From Microvirga tunisiensis (GTDB lineage Bacteria; Pseudomonadota; Alphaproteobacteria; Rhizobiales; Beijerinckiaceae): a DNA stretch of 64,000 bases. Within the stretch, counting starts at the first letter, position 1. The number at the start of each line of letters is the position of its first letter. The position numbers and the translations under genes were made by a program. This document shows positions 28,194-37,670 of the stretch, one piece after another. Location: positions 1 through 64,000 of the forward strand of contig NZ_VOSK01000002.1 in the NCBI RefSeq assembly GCF_009296175.1. Direction: 5' to 3'. The notes below the pieces were generated by a model. It did not search any database and was not told the DNA's origin. It worked only from the letters and a program-made list of their open reading frames with translations.

Positions 28194-29582
28194 GTGACAG
28201 ACCATCTTGCTGCCGTTCTCGACCGTATCGATGCCGATCTGGACAAGAGCCTTGAGCGCCTCTTCGAATTCATCCGCATCCCCAGCATCTCGACAGACCC
28301 TGCCTATAAGGAAGTGTGCCGTCGGGCGGCGGAATGGCTCGCGGACGAACTGCGTGAGCTGGGCTTCGACGCTTCAGCTCGCACGACCGAAGGCCATCCC
28401 ATGGTGGTCGGCCATCAGGTGCAGCCTGCCAAGGGGCCGCATGTGCTGTTCTACGGCCATTACGATGTACAGCCTGTCGATCCCATCGAGTTGTGGAGCA
28501 CGCCACCGTTCGAGCCGACCCTCGTAGAGGCACCCGACGGCGACACCTGGATCGTCGCGCGGGGCGCGTCGGACGACAAGGGGGCCTTGATGACTTTCAT
28601 CGAGGCCTGCCGGGCCTGGCGGGCTGTGTCCGGCGAGTTGCCGATCCGCGTTTCGATTCTGCTCGAGGGTGAAGAGGAATCCGGTAGCCCGAGTCTCAAG
28701 CCTTTCCTTGAGGCCTTTCGGGATGAACTGGCGGCGGACGTCGCCCTCGTGTGCGATACCGACATGTGGGACAACGACACGCCAGCCGTGACCACCATGC
28801 TGCGTGGTCTGGTGGGGGAGGAAGTCGAAATCACCTGCGCGAGCAGGGATCTTCATTCCGGCATGTTCGGTTCCGCCGCACGCAACCCGATCCATGTTCT
28901 GACCGAGATCCTCGCGGCGCTGCGCGATGCTGAAGGGCGCATCACCTTGGCGGGTTTCTACGACGGCGTGCAGGAGCTCCCCGCTGCCGTGAAGGAGCAA
29001 TGGAGCCGTCTGCCGTTCGACGAGGCCGGCTTCCTCGGGCAGGTCGGCCTAAGCATTCCGGCAGGTGAGAAGGGACGCAGTGTGCTAGAGCAGATCTGGG
29101 GTCGGCCGACCTGCGAAATCAACGGGATTGTTGGCGGCTATACGGGCGAGGGCTTCAAGACGGTTATCCCGTCGAAGGCTTCCGCCAAGGTATCTTTCCG
29201 CCTTGTGACAGGCCAGGATCCAGCCAAGGTTCGAGAAGCCTTCCGGGCCCATGTGCGGGCCGCCATTCCGGCGGATTGCACCGTGACGTTCAAGGAGCAC
29301 GGTGGCAGCCCAGCGCTCAGCCTGCCGTTGGATGGACCTTGGCTCAAGCCGACTCTCGACGCTCTCACGCAGGAGTGGGGCCGTGAAGCGGCGCTGGCGG
29401 GAACGGGTGGCTCCATTCCGATCGTCGGAGATTTCAAACGCCTGCTCAACATGGATGCACTCATGGTGGGCTTCGCGCGCTTCGACAATCGCGTGCATTC
29501 GCCCAATGAGAAATACGATCTGTCAAGCTTCCATCACGGTATTCGCTCGTGGGCGCGGATCTTGGCAGCATTTGCACGCTGA
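28194..29582 (+). CDS. M20-family dipeptidase
   Basis: This 462-residue metallopeptidase of the M20/ArgE/DapE/CPG2 group has metal ligands visible in VLFYGHYDVQP (His-x-Asp) and GASDDKGALM (Asp). The catalytic base and next ligand are in LEGEEESGS, the Asp is in CDTDMWD, and the late His is in RVHSPNEKYDL. The dimerisation lid domain lies at about residues 195-350 (ITCASRDLHSGMFGSAARNP). It should hydrolyse dipeptides in the cytoplasm with two zinc ions. The start is GTG 28194 with a GAGGA element upstream. It is a single gene, divergent from the cyclase. Confidence 0.92.
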   Translation: MTDHLAAVLDRIDADLDKSLERLFEFIRIPSISTDPAYKEVCRRAAEWLADELRELGFDASARTTEGHPMVVGHQVQPAKGPHVLFYGHYDVQPVDPIELWSTPPFEPTLVEAPDGDTWIVARGASDDKGALMTFIEACRAWRAVSGELPIRVSILLEGEEESGSPSLKPFLEAFRDELAADVALVCDTDMWDNDTPAVTTMLRGLVGEEVEITCASRDLHSGMFGSAARNPIHVLTEILAALRDAEGRITLAGFYDGVQELPAAVKEQWSRLPFDEAGFLGQVGLSIPAGEKGRSVLEQIWGRPTCEINGIVGGYTGEGFKTVIPSKASAKVSFRLVTGQDPAKVREAFRAHVRAAIPADCTVTFKEHGGSPALSLPLDGPWLKPTLDALTQEWGREAALAGTGGSIPIVGDFKRLLNMDALMVGFARFDNRVHSPNEKYDLSSFHHGIRSWARILAAFAR

Positions 29583-29602
29583 ACATCTTTCATAGGCATG
29601 TT

Positions 29603-29647
29603 GTCCCCGGATAGTCCCAGGACGAGTCCTGCTCTAATCCGGGGCGA
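29603..29647. repeat. Nested inverted repeat after the dipeptidase gene
   Basis: CCCCGGAT (29605-29612) pairs with ATCCGGGG (29637-29644). A second perfect palindrome, CAGGAC-GA-GTCCTG (29618-29631), lies inside, giving a cruciform-like two-tier fold. It may be a REP-type repeat or a terminator without a T-run. Confidence 0.5.
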
Positions 29648-29764
29648 CAGCCAGATCGTTCCGGCGTATACTCAAGGCATAGGTTGCGGCTACGCGTGAC
29701 CCGCTGGATGACGCACGCACCGCCGTGATCTCAACTGCCAAGGTTCAGCCCTGGAGGAGCGATT

Positions 29765-30589
29765 ATGGCCAATTTTCATATTGTTGCCGGCGCAAGCGAG
29801 GCTCCGGCACATCCGGTTGTCAGAAAGATCACGCCCGCTGATTTGAAAGAAGCCCTCGCAAAGGGGTTCGATGATTTCTGGGCCATGCCGTCACACCTGG
29901 TTTTCCTTGGTCTGATCTATCCTGTCGTCGGCGTTTGCCTTGCCGCGCTCACCTTCAGCAACAACGCACTGCCGCTCCTCTTCCCACTAGCCTCAGGCTT
30001 CGCGCTGATCGGTCCGTTCGCAGGCATCGGTCTTTATGAGATCAGTCGCAGGCGGGAACTTGGCTTGTCGACGTCGTGGCAGGATGCATTCAACGTTCTG
30101 AAATCTCCCTCGATCCCGTCGATCGTCGCGCTCGGCGTTCTGCTGCTGGCCATCTTTTTGGTCTGGCTGACGACGGCTCGTTTGCTCTACCAATCAATTT
30201 TCGGCTATGCGGTGCCCACATCGTATTCGGAACTCATCAATCAGGTCCTCACGACGTCGGAGGGCATGCGATTGATCTTTCTGGGCAACATCCTCGGCTT
30301 CATCTTCGCCGTGGCCGTCCTGAGCATCAGCGTGATTTCGTTCCCGCTTCTCCTCGATCGGGACGTCGGCGCGGCCGTTGCCGTTTATACCTCGGTCAAG
30401 GCAGTAGCGATGAACCCGCTCACCATGGCGCTCTGGGGCCTCATCGTAGCGGCAGCGCTTCTTGTCGGATCCATTCCGCTCTTCGTCGGGCTTGCCATCG
30501 TGATGCCGGTGCTTGGGCACGCAACTTGGCATCTCTATCGCCGGGTCGTAGAGCCTCCGCACCCTGACGAGGCCCATCCTGTGAGATAA
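29765..30589 (+). CDS. DUF2189-domain integral membrane protein
   Basis: This protein of 274 residues has a short soluble N-terminus (VRKITPADLKEALAKGFDDF) typical of DUF2189, followed by six hydrophobic segments (about 45-65, 70-90, 115-140, 165-195, 210-225 and 228-250). The motif GPFAGIGLYEISRRRELG is family-specific. The function is unknown; neighbours in many genomes are cytochrome oxidase genes, as here, which hints at a role near respiratory complexes. GGAGG precedes the ATG. It converges on the cox operon with a shared terminator. Confidence 0.88.
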   Translation: MANFHIVAGASEAPAHPVVRKITPADLKEALAKGFDDFWAMPSHLVFLGLIYPVVGVCLAALTFSNNALPLLFPLASGFALIGPFAGIGLYEISRRRELGLSTSWQDAFNVLKSPSIPSIVALGVLLLAIFLVWLTTARLLYQSIFGYAVPTSYSELINQVLTTSEGMRLIFLGNILGFIFAVAVLSISVISFPLLLDRDVGAAVAVYTSVKAVAMNPLTMALWGLIVAAALLVGSIPLFVGLAIVMPVLGHATWHLYRRVVEPPHPDEAHPVR

Positions 30590-30610
30590 CCGAAATCCCG
30601 GAGAGAATCT

Positions 30611-30639
30611 GGAGGTGGCCCGTCCATCGGGCCGCCTCC
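30611..30639. terminator. Bidirectional terminator hairpin
   Basis: GGAGGTGGCCCG (30611-30622) and CGGGCCGCCTCC (30628-30639) form a 12-bp stem with one G-T pair and a 5-base loop, between the converging DUF2189 gene and the last cox gene. No long T-tract follows in either direction. Confidence 0.6.
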
Positions 30640-30646
30640 ATGCTGT

Positions 30647-30982
30647 TCAAGAACCGGATCCGAAGAACACCACCCTGGACAGGAGTGTGTAATCCGCTTC
30701 GAGCATCATGATCGCCACGAACACCACAACAGCGCTCATCGGCACCAGAATGGCATAGACCAGCGAAAGGCGCTCCCACGCCATATGCATGAAGATGGCG
30801 ACGATGAGGCCCGCCTTCATCAGCATGAACAGGATGATGAGGGAATATCTGAGAAGACCCTGAACCTGGAAGTAATCGACGAAATACGAGCAAGCGCTCA
30901 AGACGAACAGCCAAGCCCAGACGACCAGATAGAGCTTGATCGGGTGCTGCTGTCCCTGCGCATGTGCTGATGCCTGTGCCAT
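30647..30982 (-). CDS. Cytochrome c oxidase subunit IV family protein
   Basis: This small membrane protein of 111 residues has three hydrophobic helices (about 18-38, 44-66 and 75-95), matching the prokaryotic subunit IV (CyoD/CtaF-like) family. The segment FMLMKAGLIVAIFMHMAWER is characteristic. It carries no cofactor ligand and is thought to help assembly or stability of the oxidase. It is the last gene of the cox operon, 10 bases after a subunit III gene. Confidence 0.85.
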   Translation of the reverse strand: MAQASAHAQGQQHPIKLYLVVWAWLFVLSACSYFVDYFQVQGLLRYSLIILFMLMKAGLIVAIFMHMAWERLSLVYAILVPMSAVVVFVAIMMLEADYTLLSRVVFFGSGS

Positions 30983-30992
30983 GACTGCTCTC

Positions 30993-31715
30993 TTACCAAA
31001 GGTAGAAGAAGGCGAAGATGAAAACCCAGACCAGATCGACGAAGTGCCAGTAGAGACCCATGATCTCGACAGCCTCGTATCGCCCTTTCCGGCTGGTGAA
31101 AAAGCCCCGCCTCTCGTGGTCGTAATCGCCTCGCCAAACCTTACGCGCGGTAACGAGAAGGAACAGCACGCCGAAGCTCACATGCGTGCCGTGGAATCCG
31201 GTGATCATGAAGAAGGATGAGCCGAACTGAGCCGCGCCCCATGGATTGGCCCAGGGGCGGACGCCTTCGTGGATCAGCTTGGTCCATTCGAAGGCCTGCA
31301 TGCCGACGAAGGTGGCGCCGAGAAGCGCTGTCAGCAGCATCAGAATGGCCGTTTTCTTGCGATCACGGCGGTAGCCGAAGTTCACGGCCATCGCCATGGT
31401 TCCGCTGCTGCTGATCAGGACGAAGGTCATGATCGCGATCAGGATCAGGGGAAGCTTGACACCTCCGATGGTGAGGGCAAAGACCTCGCTCGGATTGGGC
31501 CACGGCACGGTCGTCGACATGCGCGCCGTCATGTAGGAGATCAGGAAGCAGCTGAAGACGAAGGTGTCGCTGAGGAGGAAGATCCACATCATGGCCTTGC
31601 CCCAGGACACATTCCTGAAGGCCTGCCGATCCGAGGAGAAGTCGGCAGCGACGCTGCGCAGGCCCGAGGCCTCGGTATAGGTCGTTCTTAGATCCGTCAG
31701 GGCCTGTTCCGCCAT
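30993..31715 (-). CDS. Cytochrome c oxidase subunit III
   Basis: This 240-residue heme-copper oxidase subunit III has five to six hydrophobic segments. The family signatures are FVGMQAFEWTKLIHEG, FFMITGFHGTHVSFGVLFLL (His pair) and a C-terminal YWHFVDLVWVFIFAFFYLW. It lies in the membrane beside subunit I and is thought to protect turnover and guide oxygen. It starts 14 bases after another subunit III-like gene, so the operon carries two relatives of this subunit. Confidence 0.9.
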   Translation of the reverse strand: MAEQALTDLRTTYTEASGLRSVAADFSSDRQAFRNVSWGKAMMWIFLLSDTFVFSCFLISYMTARMSTTVPWPNPSEVFALTIGGVKLPLILIAIMTFVLISSSGTMAMAVNFGYRRDRKKTAILMLLTALLGATFVGMQAFEWTKLIHEGVRPWANPWGAAQFGSSFFMITGFHGTHVSFGVLFLLVTARKVWRGDYDHERRGFFTSRKGRYEAVEIMGLYWHFVDLVWVFIFAFFYLW

Positions 31716-31729
31716 GCGCAGAACTCCTC

Positions 31730-32428
31730 CTATGTCAGCAGTTGCCGACAGATGTCCACGAATTCACCAGCCCAGCCCGTCAGCACGCTGAGGAAGACAA
31801 GCCAGACGAGGAGCAGGAAGTGCCAGTATGTGGCGCAGAGCTCCACGGACAGCCGCAGAGGCTCCGTGGTCGTCTCGCGCCATGCCTTCTCGGTGGTCCT
31901 GCCCAGTGCCACCAGCCCGCCGAGGAGGTGAAGACCGTGCACGCCGGTCAGGACATAAAAGAAGGCATTGGCTGGATTGGCGGCCAACAGGTAGCCTTCG
32001 CCTGTCAACTGCCTCCAGGCCAGGAGCTGACCAGAGAGAAAGGCCATGGCCGAAATGCCTGCTGCGAGAAGGCCCATTCTCAGTTCAGGCATCTCTCCCC
32101 GCCCGATTGCGCTGTTTGCGCCATGCAGAGCAACGCTGCTCAAGACGAGCATCGCGGTGTTGAGCCAGAGGATCGCCGGTATCGGCAATGTGCGCCAGTC
32201 GGGCAATTGCATGCGCATCGCGTAGGCGCTGAAGAAAAGCGCAAACAGGGAGCCGACGACGGCAAGAAAGATGCCAAGCCCGATCTTGGATGGAGGGGTG
32301 GCATTTGCTTCCGGCAAGATGTCGGCGGTGCCCTGTTCCAGCCACGGCTTGGACGCGAGCCCCTGTCGCGAGAGCCACCAGGCGCCGATGATGGCCAGCA
32401 CACTCAGGAACAGGAGGATGCTACCCAT
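31730..32428 (-). CDS. Second cytochrome c oxidase subunit III-like protein
   Basis: This protein of 232 residues belongs to the same superfamily as subunit III but diverges. Hydrophobic segments occur near 5-20, 50-70, 85-105, 115-140, 155-180 and 200-220. The loop FFYVLTGVHGLHLLGGLVAL and the ending YWHFLLLVWLVFLSVLTGW keep the subunit III pattern. Its ATG overlaps the end of the subunit I gene by 8 bases. In this operon type the first III-like protein may replace a different structural role; that is inference. Confidence 0.87.
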   Translation of the reverse strand: MGSILLFLSVLAIIGAWWLSRQGLASKPWLEQGTADILPEANATPPSKIGLGIFLAVVGSLFALFFSAYAMRMQLPDWRTLPIPAILWLNTAMLVLSSVALHGANSAIGRGEMPELRMGLLAAGISAMAFLSGQLLAWRQLTGEGYLLAANPANAFFYVLTGVHGLHLLGGLVALGRTTEKAWRETTTEPLRLSVELCATYWHFLLLVWLVFLSVLTGWAGEFVDICRQLLT

Positions 32429-34202
32429 GGGAGGATCCTGGCACTGTGCGCGTGAATCCGGGCTGGTTCTGCGGCAGGAAATCCTGATCGGCCCCCGGAA
32501 CGCTGTAATCGTAGGCCCACCGGTAGACGACCGGCAGATCCTTGCCCCAGTTGCCGTGCGGAGGCGGCGTTTCCGGCGTCTGCCACTCCAGGGTTGTCGC
32601 CTGCCAGGGATTGCCGCCGGACGGCCGGCCGTGACGCAGGCTCCAGAACAGATTGAAGACGAAGACCAGTTGCGTCGCGCCGACGATCAGGGCCACGATG
32701 GTGATGAAGGCGTTAAGCGTATGGGCCGAGGGCGGAACGAAGGACATGTCTGCGATGTCATGATACCGCCGCGGGATGCCCATCAGCCCCAGGTAATGCA
32801 TGGGAAAGAAGATTGCGTAGGCTCCGAGGAACGTAACCCAGAAATGGAGCTTGCCGAGCGTGTCGTTCAGCATGCGCCCAGTCACCTTCGGATACCAGTG
32901 ATAGATCGCTCCGAAGATCACGAGGATCGGAGCTACGCCCATGACCATGTGGAAATGGGCGACCACGAACATGGTGTCCGAGAGGGGCACGTCCACCACC
33001 ACGTTGCCGAGGAACAGGCCCGTGAGTCCCCCGTTCACGAAGGTCACGATGAAGGCGAGGGCGAACAGCATGGGAACGGTAAGGTGGATGTTGCCGCGCC
33101 AGAGCGTCAGGATCCAGTTATAGACCTTGATCGCCGTCGGAATGGCGATGATCAGCGTGGTCGTGGCGAAGAAGAACCCGAAATAGGGATTCATGCCGCT
33201 CACATACATGTGGTGGGCCCAGACAACGAAACTCAGGGCGCCGATGGCAAGTAGGGCCCAGACCATCATGCGGTAGCCGAAGATATTGCGTCGCGCATGG
33301 GTGCTGATCAGGTCCGAGACCATGCCGAAGGCGGGCAGCGCCACGATGTAGACTTCCGGATGTCCGAAAAACCAGAACAGATGCTGGAAGAGGAGGGGAG
33401 AACCGCCATCGCGTTCCAGCGGCTGGCCCATCTCGACGATGGCCGGCATGAAGAAGCTGGTTCCGAAAATTCTGTCGAAGAGCATCATGACGGCGCCGAC
33501 GAAGAGGGCAGGGAAGGCCAGCAAAGCCATGAAGCTCGCCGTGAAGATGCCCCAGACGGTGAGAGGCATACGCATCAGCGTCATGCCGCGCGCGCGCGCC
33601 TGCAGCACCGTCACCACGTAGTTCAAGCCGCCCATGGTGAAGCCGATGATGAAGATCATCAGGGAGGCGAGCATCATGATGATGCCCCACTCCTGTCCTC
33701 CGGGCGTGCCTGAAAGAATGGCCTGCGGTGGATACAGCGTCCATCCGGCACCCGTGGGCCCTCCCGGTGCGAAAAAGCTCGCTACCAGAACCAGAACGGC
33801 GAGAAAATAGATCCAGAAGCTCAGCATGTTGACATAGGGAAACACCATGTCGCGCGCGCCGACCATCAGGGGAATGAGGTAGTTGCCGAAGCCTCCCAGG
33901 AACAAGGCGGTGAGCACATAGACTACCATCATCATGCCGTGCATGGTGATGAACTGGTAATAGGCATTGGCATCGATGAAGGCGAAGACGCCCGGAAAGC
34001 CGAGCTGCAACCGCATTAGCCAGGACAGCACGAGAGCGACCAGTCCGACCGAGAGAGCCACGAACGAATATTGAATCGCGATGACTTTCGCATCCTGGCT
34101 GAAGACGTACTTCGTTACCCAGCTATGAGGATGATAGAGTTCGACATCTTCGACATCGGCCGGTGCAACGGCTCCAGCCGGACCAAGTGGCACATCGACC
34201 AT
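32421..34202 (-). CDS. ctaD: Cytochrome c oxidase subunit I
   Basis: The catalytic subunit of an aa3-type oxidase (593 residues, twelve TM helices) reduces oxygen to water and pumps protons. Heme and copper ligands are visible in FITMHGMMMVVY (low-spin heme His), WFFGHPEVYIVALPAFGMVS (CuB His with the cross-linked Tyr and the Glu of A1-type enzymes), WAHHMYVSG (two CuB His) and FVVAHFHMVMG (heme a3 and a His). A GAGGAGAG element precedes the ATG. It lies 60 bases after subunit II. The frame is intact, unlike the decayed oxidase gene at 7132-8015, which is of the different fused type. Confidence 0.95.
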   Translation of the reverse strand: MVDVPLGPAGAVAPADVEDVELYHPHSWVTKYVFSQDAKVIAIQYSFVALSVGLVALVLSWLMRLQLGFPGVFAFIDANAYYQFITMHGMMMVVYVLTALFLGGFGNYLIPLMVGARDMVFPYVNMLSFWIYFLAVLVLVASFFAPGGPTGAGWTLYPPQAILSGTPGGQEWGIIMMLASLMIFIIGFTMGGLNYVVTVLQARARGMTLMRMPLTVWGIFTASFMALLAFPALFVGAVMMLFDRIFGTSFFMPAIVEMGQPLERDGGSPLLFQHLFWFFGHPEVYIVALPAFGMVSDLISTHARRNIFGYRMMVWALLAIGALSFVVWAHHMYVSGMNPYFGFFFATTTLIIAIPTAIKVYNWILTLWRGNIHLTVPMLFALAFIVTFVNGGLTGLFLGNVVVDVPLSDTMFVVAHFHMVMGVAPILVIFGAIYHWYPKVTGRMLNDTLGKLHFWVTFLGAYAIFFPMHYLGLMGIPRRYHDIADMSFVPPSAHTLNAFITIVALIVGATQLVFVFNLFWSLRHGRPSGGNPWQATTLEWQTPETPPPHGNWGKDLPVVYRWAYDYSVPGADQDFLPQNQPGFTRTVPGSSHG

Positions 34203-34262
34203 CAGGAGGCTCTCCTCGGTAGATTCCGTTTTCTCTCCGTCTAATGAGGCGCGAACGCCTCC

Positions 34263-35069
34263 TCAGTTGGCGGCAGGCGTGAGACGCGCGAAGCTTCGCG
34301 CTGCCTGATCCTGCAGCCATGCCTGATAATCACTTTGTTCCTGAATCACGAGCTTTCCACGCATCTGCGGATGACCGACGCCGCAGAGTTCTGCGCAGAG
34401 AACATCGAACGTTCCCGTTCGTGTCGGCGTGAACCAGATGTAGGAAACCTGGCCCGGCACCAGATCCATCTTGGCCCGCAACTCCGGCACATAGAAATTG
34501 TGGAGGACGTCGACCGAGCGCAGGAGTGCTTTGACCGGCTTGCCGATCGGCAGGTGCAATTCGCCGCCTTCAATAACGACATCGTCCTGCGATTTCGGAT
34601 CCTCCCGGTTGATGCCGAGTGGGTTGTCCGGACTGATCAGGTGCGCGTCCGAGGTGGCGAGTTGGCCATCCGCTCCGGGCAAGCGGAAGCTCCATTGCCA
34701 TTGCTGCCCAAAAATTTCGATGTCGGTCGCATCTTCCGGAACCGTGATGAACTGTCGCCAGACGAACAGTCCGGGCGTCAGCATGGCGGCAACGCCGATG
34801 CCTGTGACAACGGTCAGCCACCATTCGAGCCTCTTGTTCTCAGGCTCGTAGTGTGCCTGTCGGCCGGCCTGATGGCGGAACCGATAGACGCAATATGCCA
34901 TGAAGAGCACGACGGCGACGAAGACCGCGCCGGTGATCCAGAAGGTGATGATGATCGTGTTGTCGATGTAACGCCAGTTTGAAGCGATTGGTGTCCACCA
35001 CCAAGGACTGACAAGGTGGAACACGACCGAGCCAACGGCCACCAGAACGAGTATGAACGCTACAGCCAT
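34263..35069 (-). CDS. ctaC: Cytochrome c oxidase subunit II
   Basis: Subunit II (268 residues) accepts electrons from cytochrome c at the periplasmic CuA centre. Two N-terminal TM helices (about 2-22 and 38-62, IIITFWITGAVFVAVVLFMA) anchor a cupredoxin domain. CuA ligands are complete: His in DVLHNFYVPE, then CAELCGVGHPQMRG with both Cys, Glu, His and Met. The conserved aromatic QWQWSF is the electron entry site. It is the first gene of the cox operon; GGATGGGTGAGGA precedes the ATG. No cytochrome c domain is fused at the C-terminus. Confidence 0.94.
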   Translation of the reverse strand: MAVAFILVLVAVGSVVFHLVSPWWWTPIASNWRYIDNTIIITFWITGAVFVAVVLFMAYCVYRFRHQAGRQAHYEPENKRLEWWLTVVTGIGVAAMLTPGLFVWRQFITVPEDATDIEIFGQQWQWSFRLPGADGQLATSDAHLISPDNPLGINREDPKSQDDVVIEGGELHLPIGKPVKALLRSVDVLHNFYVPELRAKMDLVPGQVSYIWFTPTRTGTFDVLCAELCGVGHPQMRGKLVIQEQSDYQAWLQDQAARSFARLTPAAN

Positions 35070-35690
35070 TCCTCACCCATCCTTGCCATGAGAGGCCTTG
35101 GACATGAAGCAGAAGGCAATAACTCTTGTACGCCATTACATTGTTTTTGGTCGGGAAACTCTACATGAGGATTCAACCAAAACAAGTTTGTAAGCAATAT
35201 TGGCTTGATATTGGCCGCTCTACATCGAAGCAACTTGGAGTAAGCCAATACCTGGATCGAAAAATTACACCCGGCAGAACGGTTGGTCAATGAGCCTTGG
35301 CTATCGGGCACCGGAGAGATATAGATTAACATCGTTCTTTTGGGGGGATGATAAGTTCTCATTTTCGCCACATTTGGCAGATTCGAGCAATTGGCAGTCG
35401 ACTGGGTTTCGGAGAAAGATAGAATGTTATTGGCTTGCTGACAGTGGTACTTGAGAAGCCCCGGTTATCTTGGATCTTCGATGTCTTCTATTGGAAGTAT
35501 ATTTTCCTCGCTGCCACCTGTGATCTTTCATCAACTATCAACCCAAAAACCAACGGTCAGGGTTTTGCCGTTGGGGAAACTGTGATTAGGTGCCTCTCGA
35601 TAGACTGAGCTGGTCTGGATCCGGACGCATCGACTGGGCGAGGTTGGCTGTGAGGCCAAGGAATATTGGTCCGTTTTGATCGGGGAGATC
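35070..35690. other. Long AT-richer divergent intergenic region, cox/tamA
   Basis: This 620-base region separates the divergent cox and tam units and must hold both promoters. It is visibly richer in A/T than its surroundings at about 35130-35500. CCAACGG (35550-35556) and CCGTTGG (35568-35574) form a perfect 7-bp inverted repeat. No RNA gene or convincing coding frame was found; a 103-codon minus-strand frame here has no ribosome binding site or family resemblance. Confidence 0.5.
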
Positions 35691-37670
35691 GTGCCTCAAT
35701 TGCGGTGGCTGAGTAACAAACGACGGATCGTATTCCCAGTTCTAGTTGGCGTTCTGTTCAGTGGATTGCCGATCGCGCCTGCCGTCGCTCTCGATCTCTT
35801 CGGTTGGCTGCGTGGGGGTGGCGATGCGCCACCGCCTCCAAGCCCGCAGGCCCTGCCTTATTCCCTCGACATCGTGGTGGGCGCGGACAACAGCAACCTG
35901 AAGCAAACCCTGAAGGACGCATCGACCCTTCAAAGCCTGCAATCCGATCCGCCTCCCGATGCCGCGGCTCTCATCAGTCGGGCACAGGCCGATCTGCCCC
36001 GTTTGATCGATGCGCTCTGGGGTGCCGGGTACTACAATGCTCGCATCACCATCAACGTTGCCGGCGTTCCGATGGTGTTGCAGGCGCCCCGCACGGATGC
36101 TGCCACCCGAGCAGCCTCGGGCTATCTCGCACGCGCGCTCGTTCCCATTCAGATCATCGCGGATCCAGGTCCGCAATTTGCGTTGAGGGATGTTGCCGTT
36201 CTGGATGCGAGGACGGGACGCCCCTTCCCACCGGGCGAGCTTCCGCCTCGGGTCGTGCAGATCAAGCCCGGGGATCCGGCCCGTTCCGCCGATATCGTCG
36301 CCGCCGAAGCCCGGATCGTCGATTATTTCCGGTCCCAATCGCGCCCCTTCGCCAAGATCCGGCGGCAGGACCCTGTGGTGATCCATCCGGCTCAAGTGAT
36401 GGACGTGAGCCTTGCCGTCGATCCAGGGCCGCGGGCGGGAATCGGAGCCATTTCGATCCAGGGGGCGGAGAATGTCGACCCGGCCGTGGTGCGTTCCTTC
36501 ATCTACACGGAGCCGGGCGATCCCTATTCGCCAGCGGAACTTGCCTCCATGCGCAAGTCGATCTCCCAGATCGAGGCTTTGTCATCCGTGCGCATCCGCG
36601 AAGGTGAGGCCCTGGATGCCTACGGAAACCTGCCTCTTTTCGTGGAGCTGACAGAACGCCCGCAGCGGGTCGTCGGAGCCTCGGTCCAATATTCCACGAC
36701 TGACGGACCGGCGGTAAGGGCCTACTGGGCGCACCGAAACCTGTTCGGCGGCGCCGAGCGGCTGAGGTTTGAGGGCAGCATCTTCTATCTCACAGAGGAT
36801 GGCGGTCAGCCCGACCGGAATCAGGATTTCACGTGGGACAACCTCGGAGGTCGGTTCCGCGCGAGCTTCCTCAAGCCTGCTCTCTGGGGGACACGCAACG
36901 ATTGGCTGATCGACGGCCTCGCCGAACGCGACAGGACGGAAGGCTATACGAGCCGCCTCGTCAACGCGACCACCGGCATCCGCCACCGCTTCAGCGACAA
37001 GTTCTCGATTCAGGGCGGCATCGAGTACGAGAAAGGGCAGGCAACGGACGTCCTCGGTCAGATCGACTACACCCTCGTCGGATTGCCGGTTTCTCTCAGC
37101 TACGACTCGACCGACAATCTCCTCAATCCTACGCAGGGCATGCGGGTGATCGCCTCCGTGGCCCCTTACCCGGAATTCCTCGGTTCATCCGTGCCGATGA
37201 CCGTCGCGAGGGGAACGGCCTCTGCGTATTACTCTCTCGACGAGGAGGCCCGCAACATCCTCGCAGGCCGCATCGGCTTGGGGTCGATCGTCGGCGCAGA
37301 ACTGGATGAAATCCCGGCCAATCGGCGTTTCTACGCCGGCGGCGGCGGTTCGGTGCGCGGCTACCGCTACCGGACGCTTGGTCCGACCTTCCTCGGCGAG
37401 CCGATTGGGGGCCGAAGCCTGCTCGAAGCCTCGCTCGAGGCGCGCATCAAGATCACCAATACCATCGGTATCGTGCCCTTCGTCGATGCCGGCACCGCCT
37501 TTGAATCGAGCTTCCCGGATTTCGACGAGGACATCCGCGTCGCGGCAGGTCTTGGCCTACGCTATTACACGTCCATCGGCCCCATTCGCTTGGATGTCGC
37601 GATCCCGGTCAATCCGGGACCCGGCGATCCGTCCTACGCCATTTATGTCGGAATCGGGCAGGCCTTCTGA
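35691..37670 (+). CDS. tamA: TamA: Omp85-family outer membrane translocation protein
   Basis: TamA is the outer-membrane half of the translocation and assembly module. This protein of about 659 residues has a signal peptide (VFPVLVGVLFSGLPIAPAVA) and POTRA-like domains (about 45-330, SARSADIV and IGAISIQGAENVDPAVVRSF). A C-terminal Omp85 barrel follows, with GGGSVRGYRYRTLGPTFLGE, the (V/I)RG(F/Y) loop shared by the superfamily, and a final strand ending YAIYVGIGQAF with terminal Phe. GTG 35691 has GGGGAG 4 bases upstream; TTG 35676 is possible. The stop overlaps tamB by one base. Confidence 0.93.
   Translation: MPQLRWLSNKRRIVFPVLVGVLFSGLPIAPAVALDLFGWLRGGGDAPPPPSPQALPYSLDIVVGADNSNLKQTLKDASTLQSLQSDPPPDAAALISRAQADLPRLIDALWGAGYYNARITINVAGVPMVLQAPRTDAATRAASGYLARALVPIQIIADPGPQFALRDVAVLDARTGRPFPPGELPPRVVQIKPGDPARSADIVAAEARIVDYFRSQSRPFAKIRRQDPVVIHPAQVMDVSLAVDPGPRAGIGAISIQGAENVDPAVVRSFIYTEPGDPYSPAELASMRKSISQIEALSSVRIREGEALDAYGNLPLFVELTERPQRVVGASVQYSTTDGPAVRAYWAHRNLFGGAERLRFEGSIFYLTEDGGQPDRNQDFTWDNLGGRFRASFLKPALWGTRNDWLIDGLAERDRTEGYTSRLVNATTGIRHRFSDKFSIQGGIEYEKGQATDVLGQIDYTLVGLPVSLSYDSTDNLLNPTQGMRVIASVAPYPEFLGSSVPMTVARGTASAYYSLDEEARNILAGRIGLGSIVGAELDEIPANRRFYAGGGGSVRGYRYRTLGPTFLGEPIGGRSLLEASLEARIKITNTIGIVPFVDAGTAFESSFPDFDEDIRVAAGLGLRYYTSIGPIRLDVAIPVNPGPGDPSYAIYVGIGQAF

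Noticed and set aside
35060-35371. Minus-strand frame of 103 codons upstream of subunit II
   Set aside because: It overlaps the subunit II start, lacks a ribosome binding site and resembles no known protein; the region is more likely promoter DNA.
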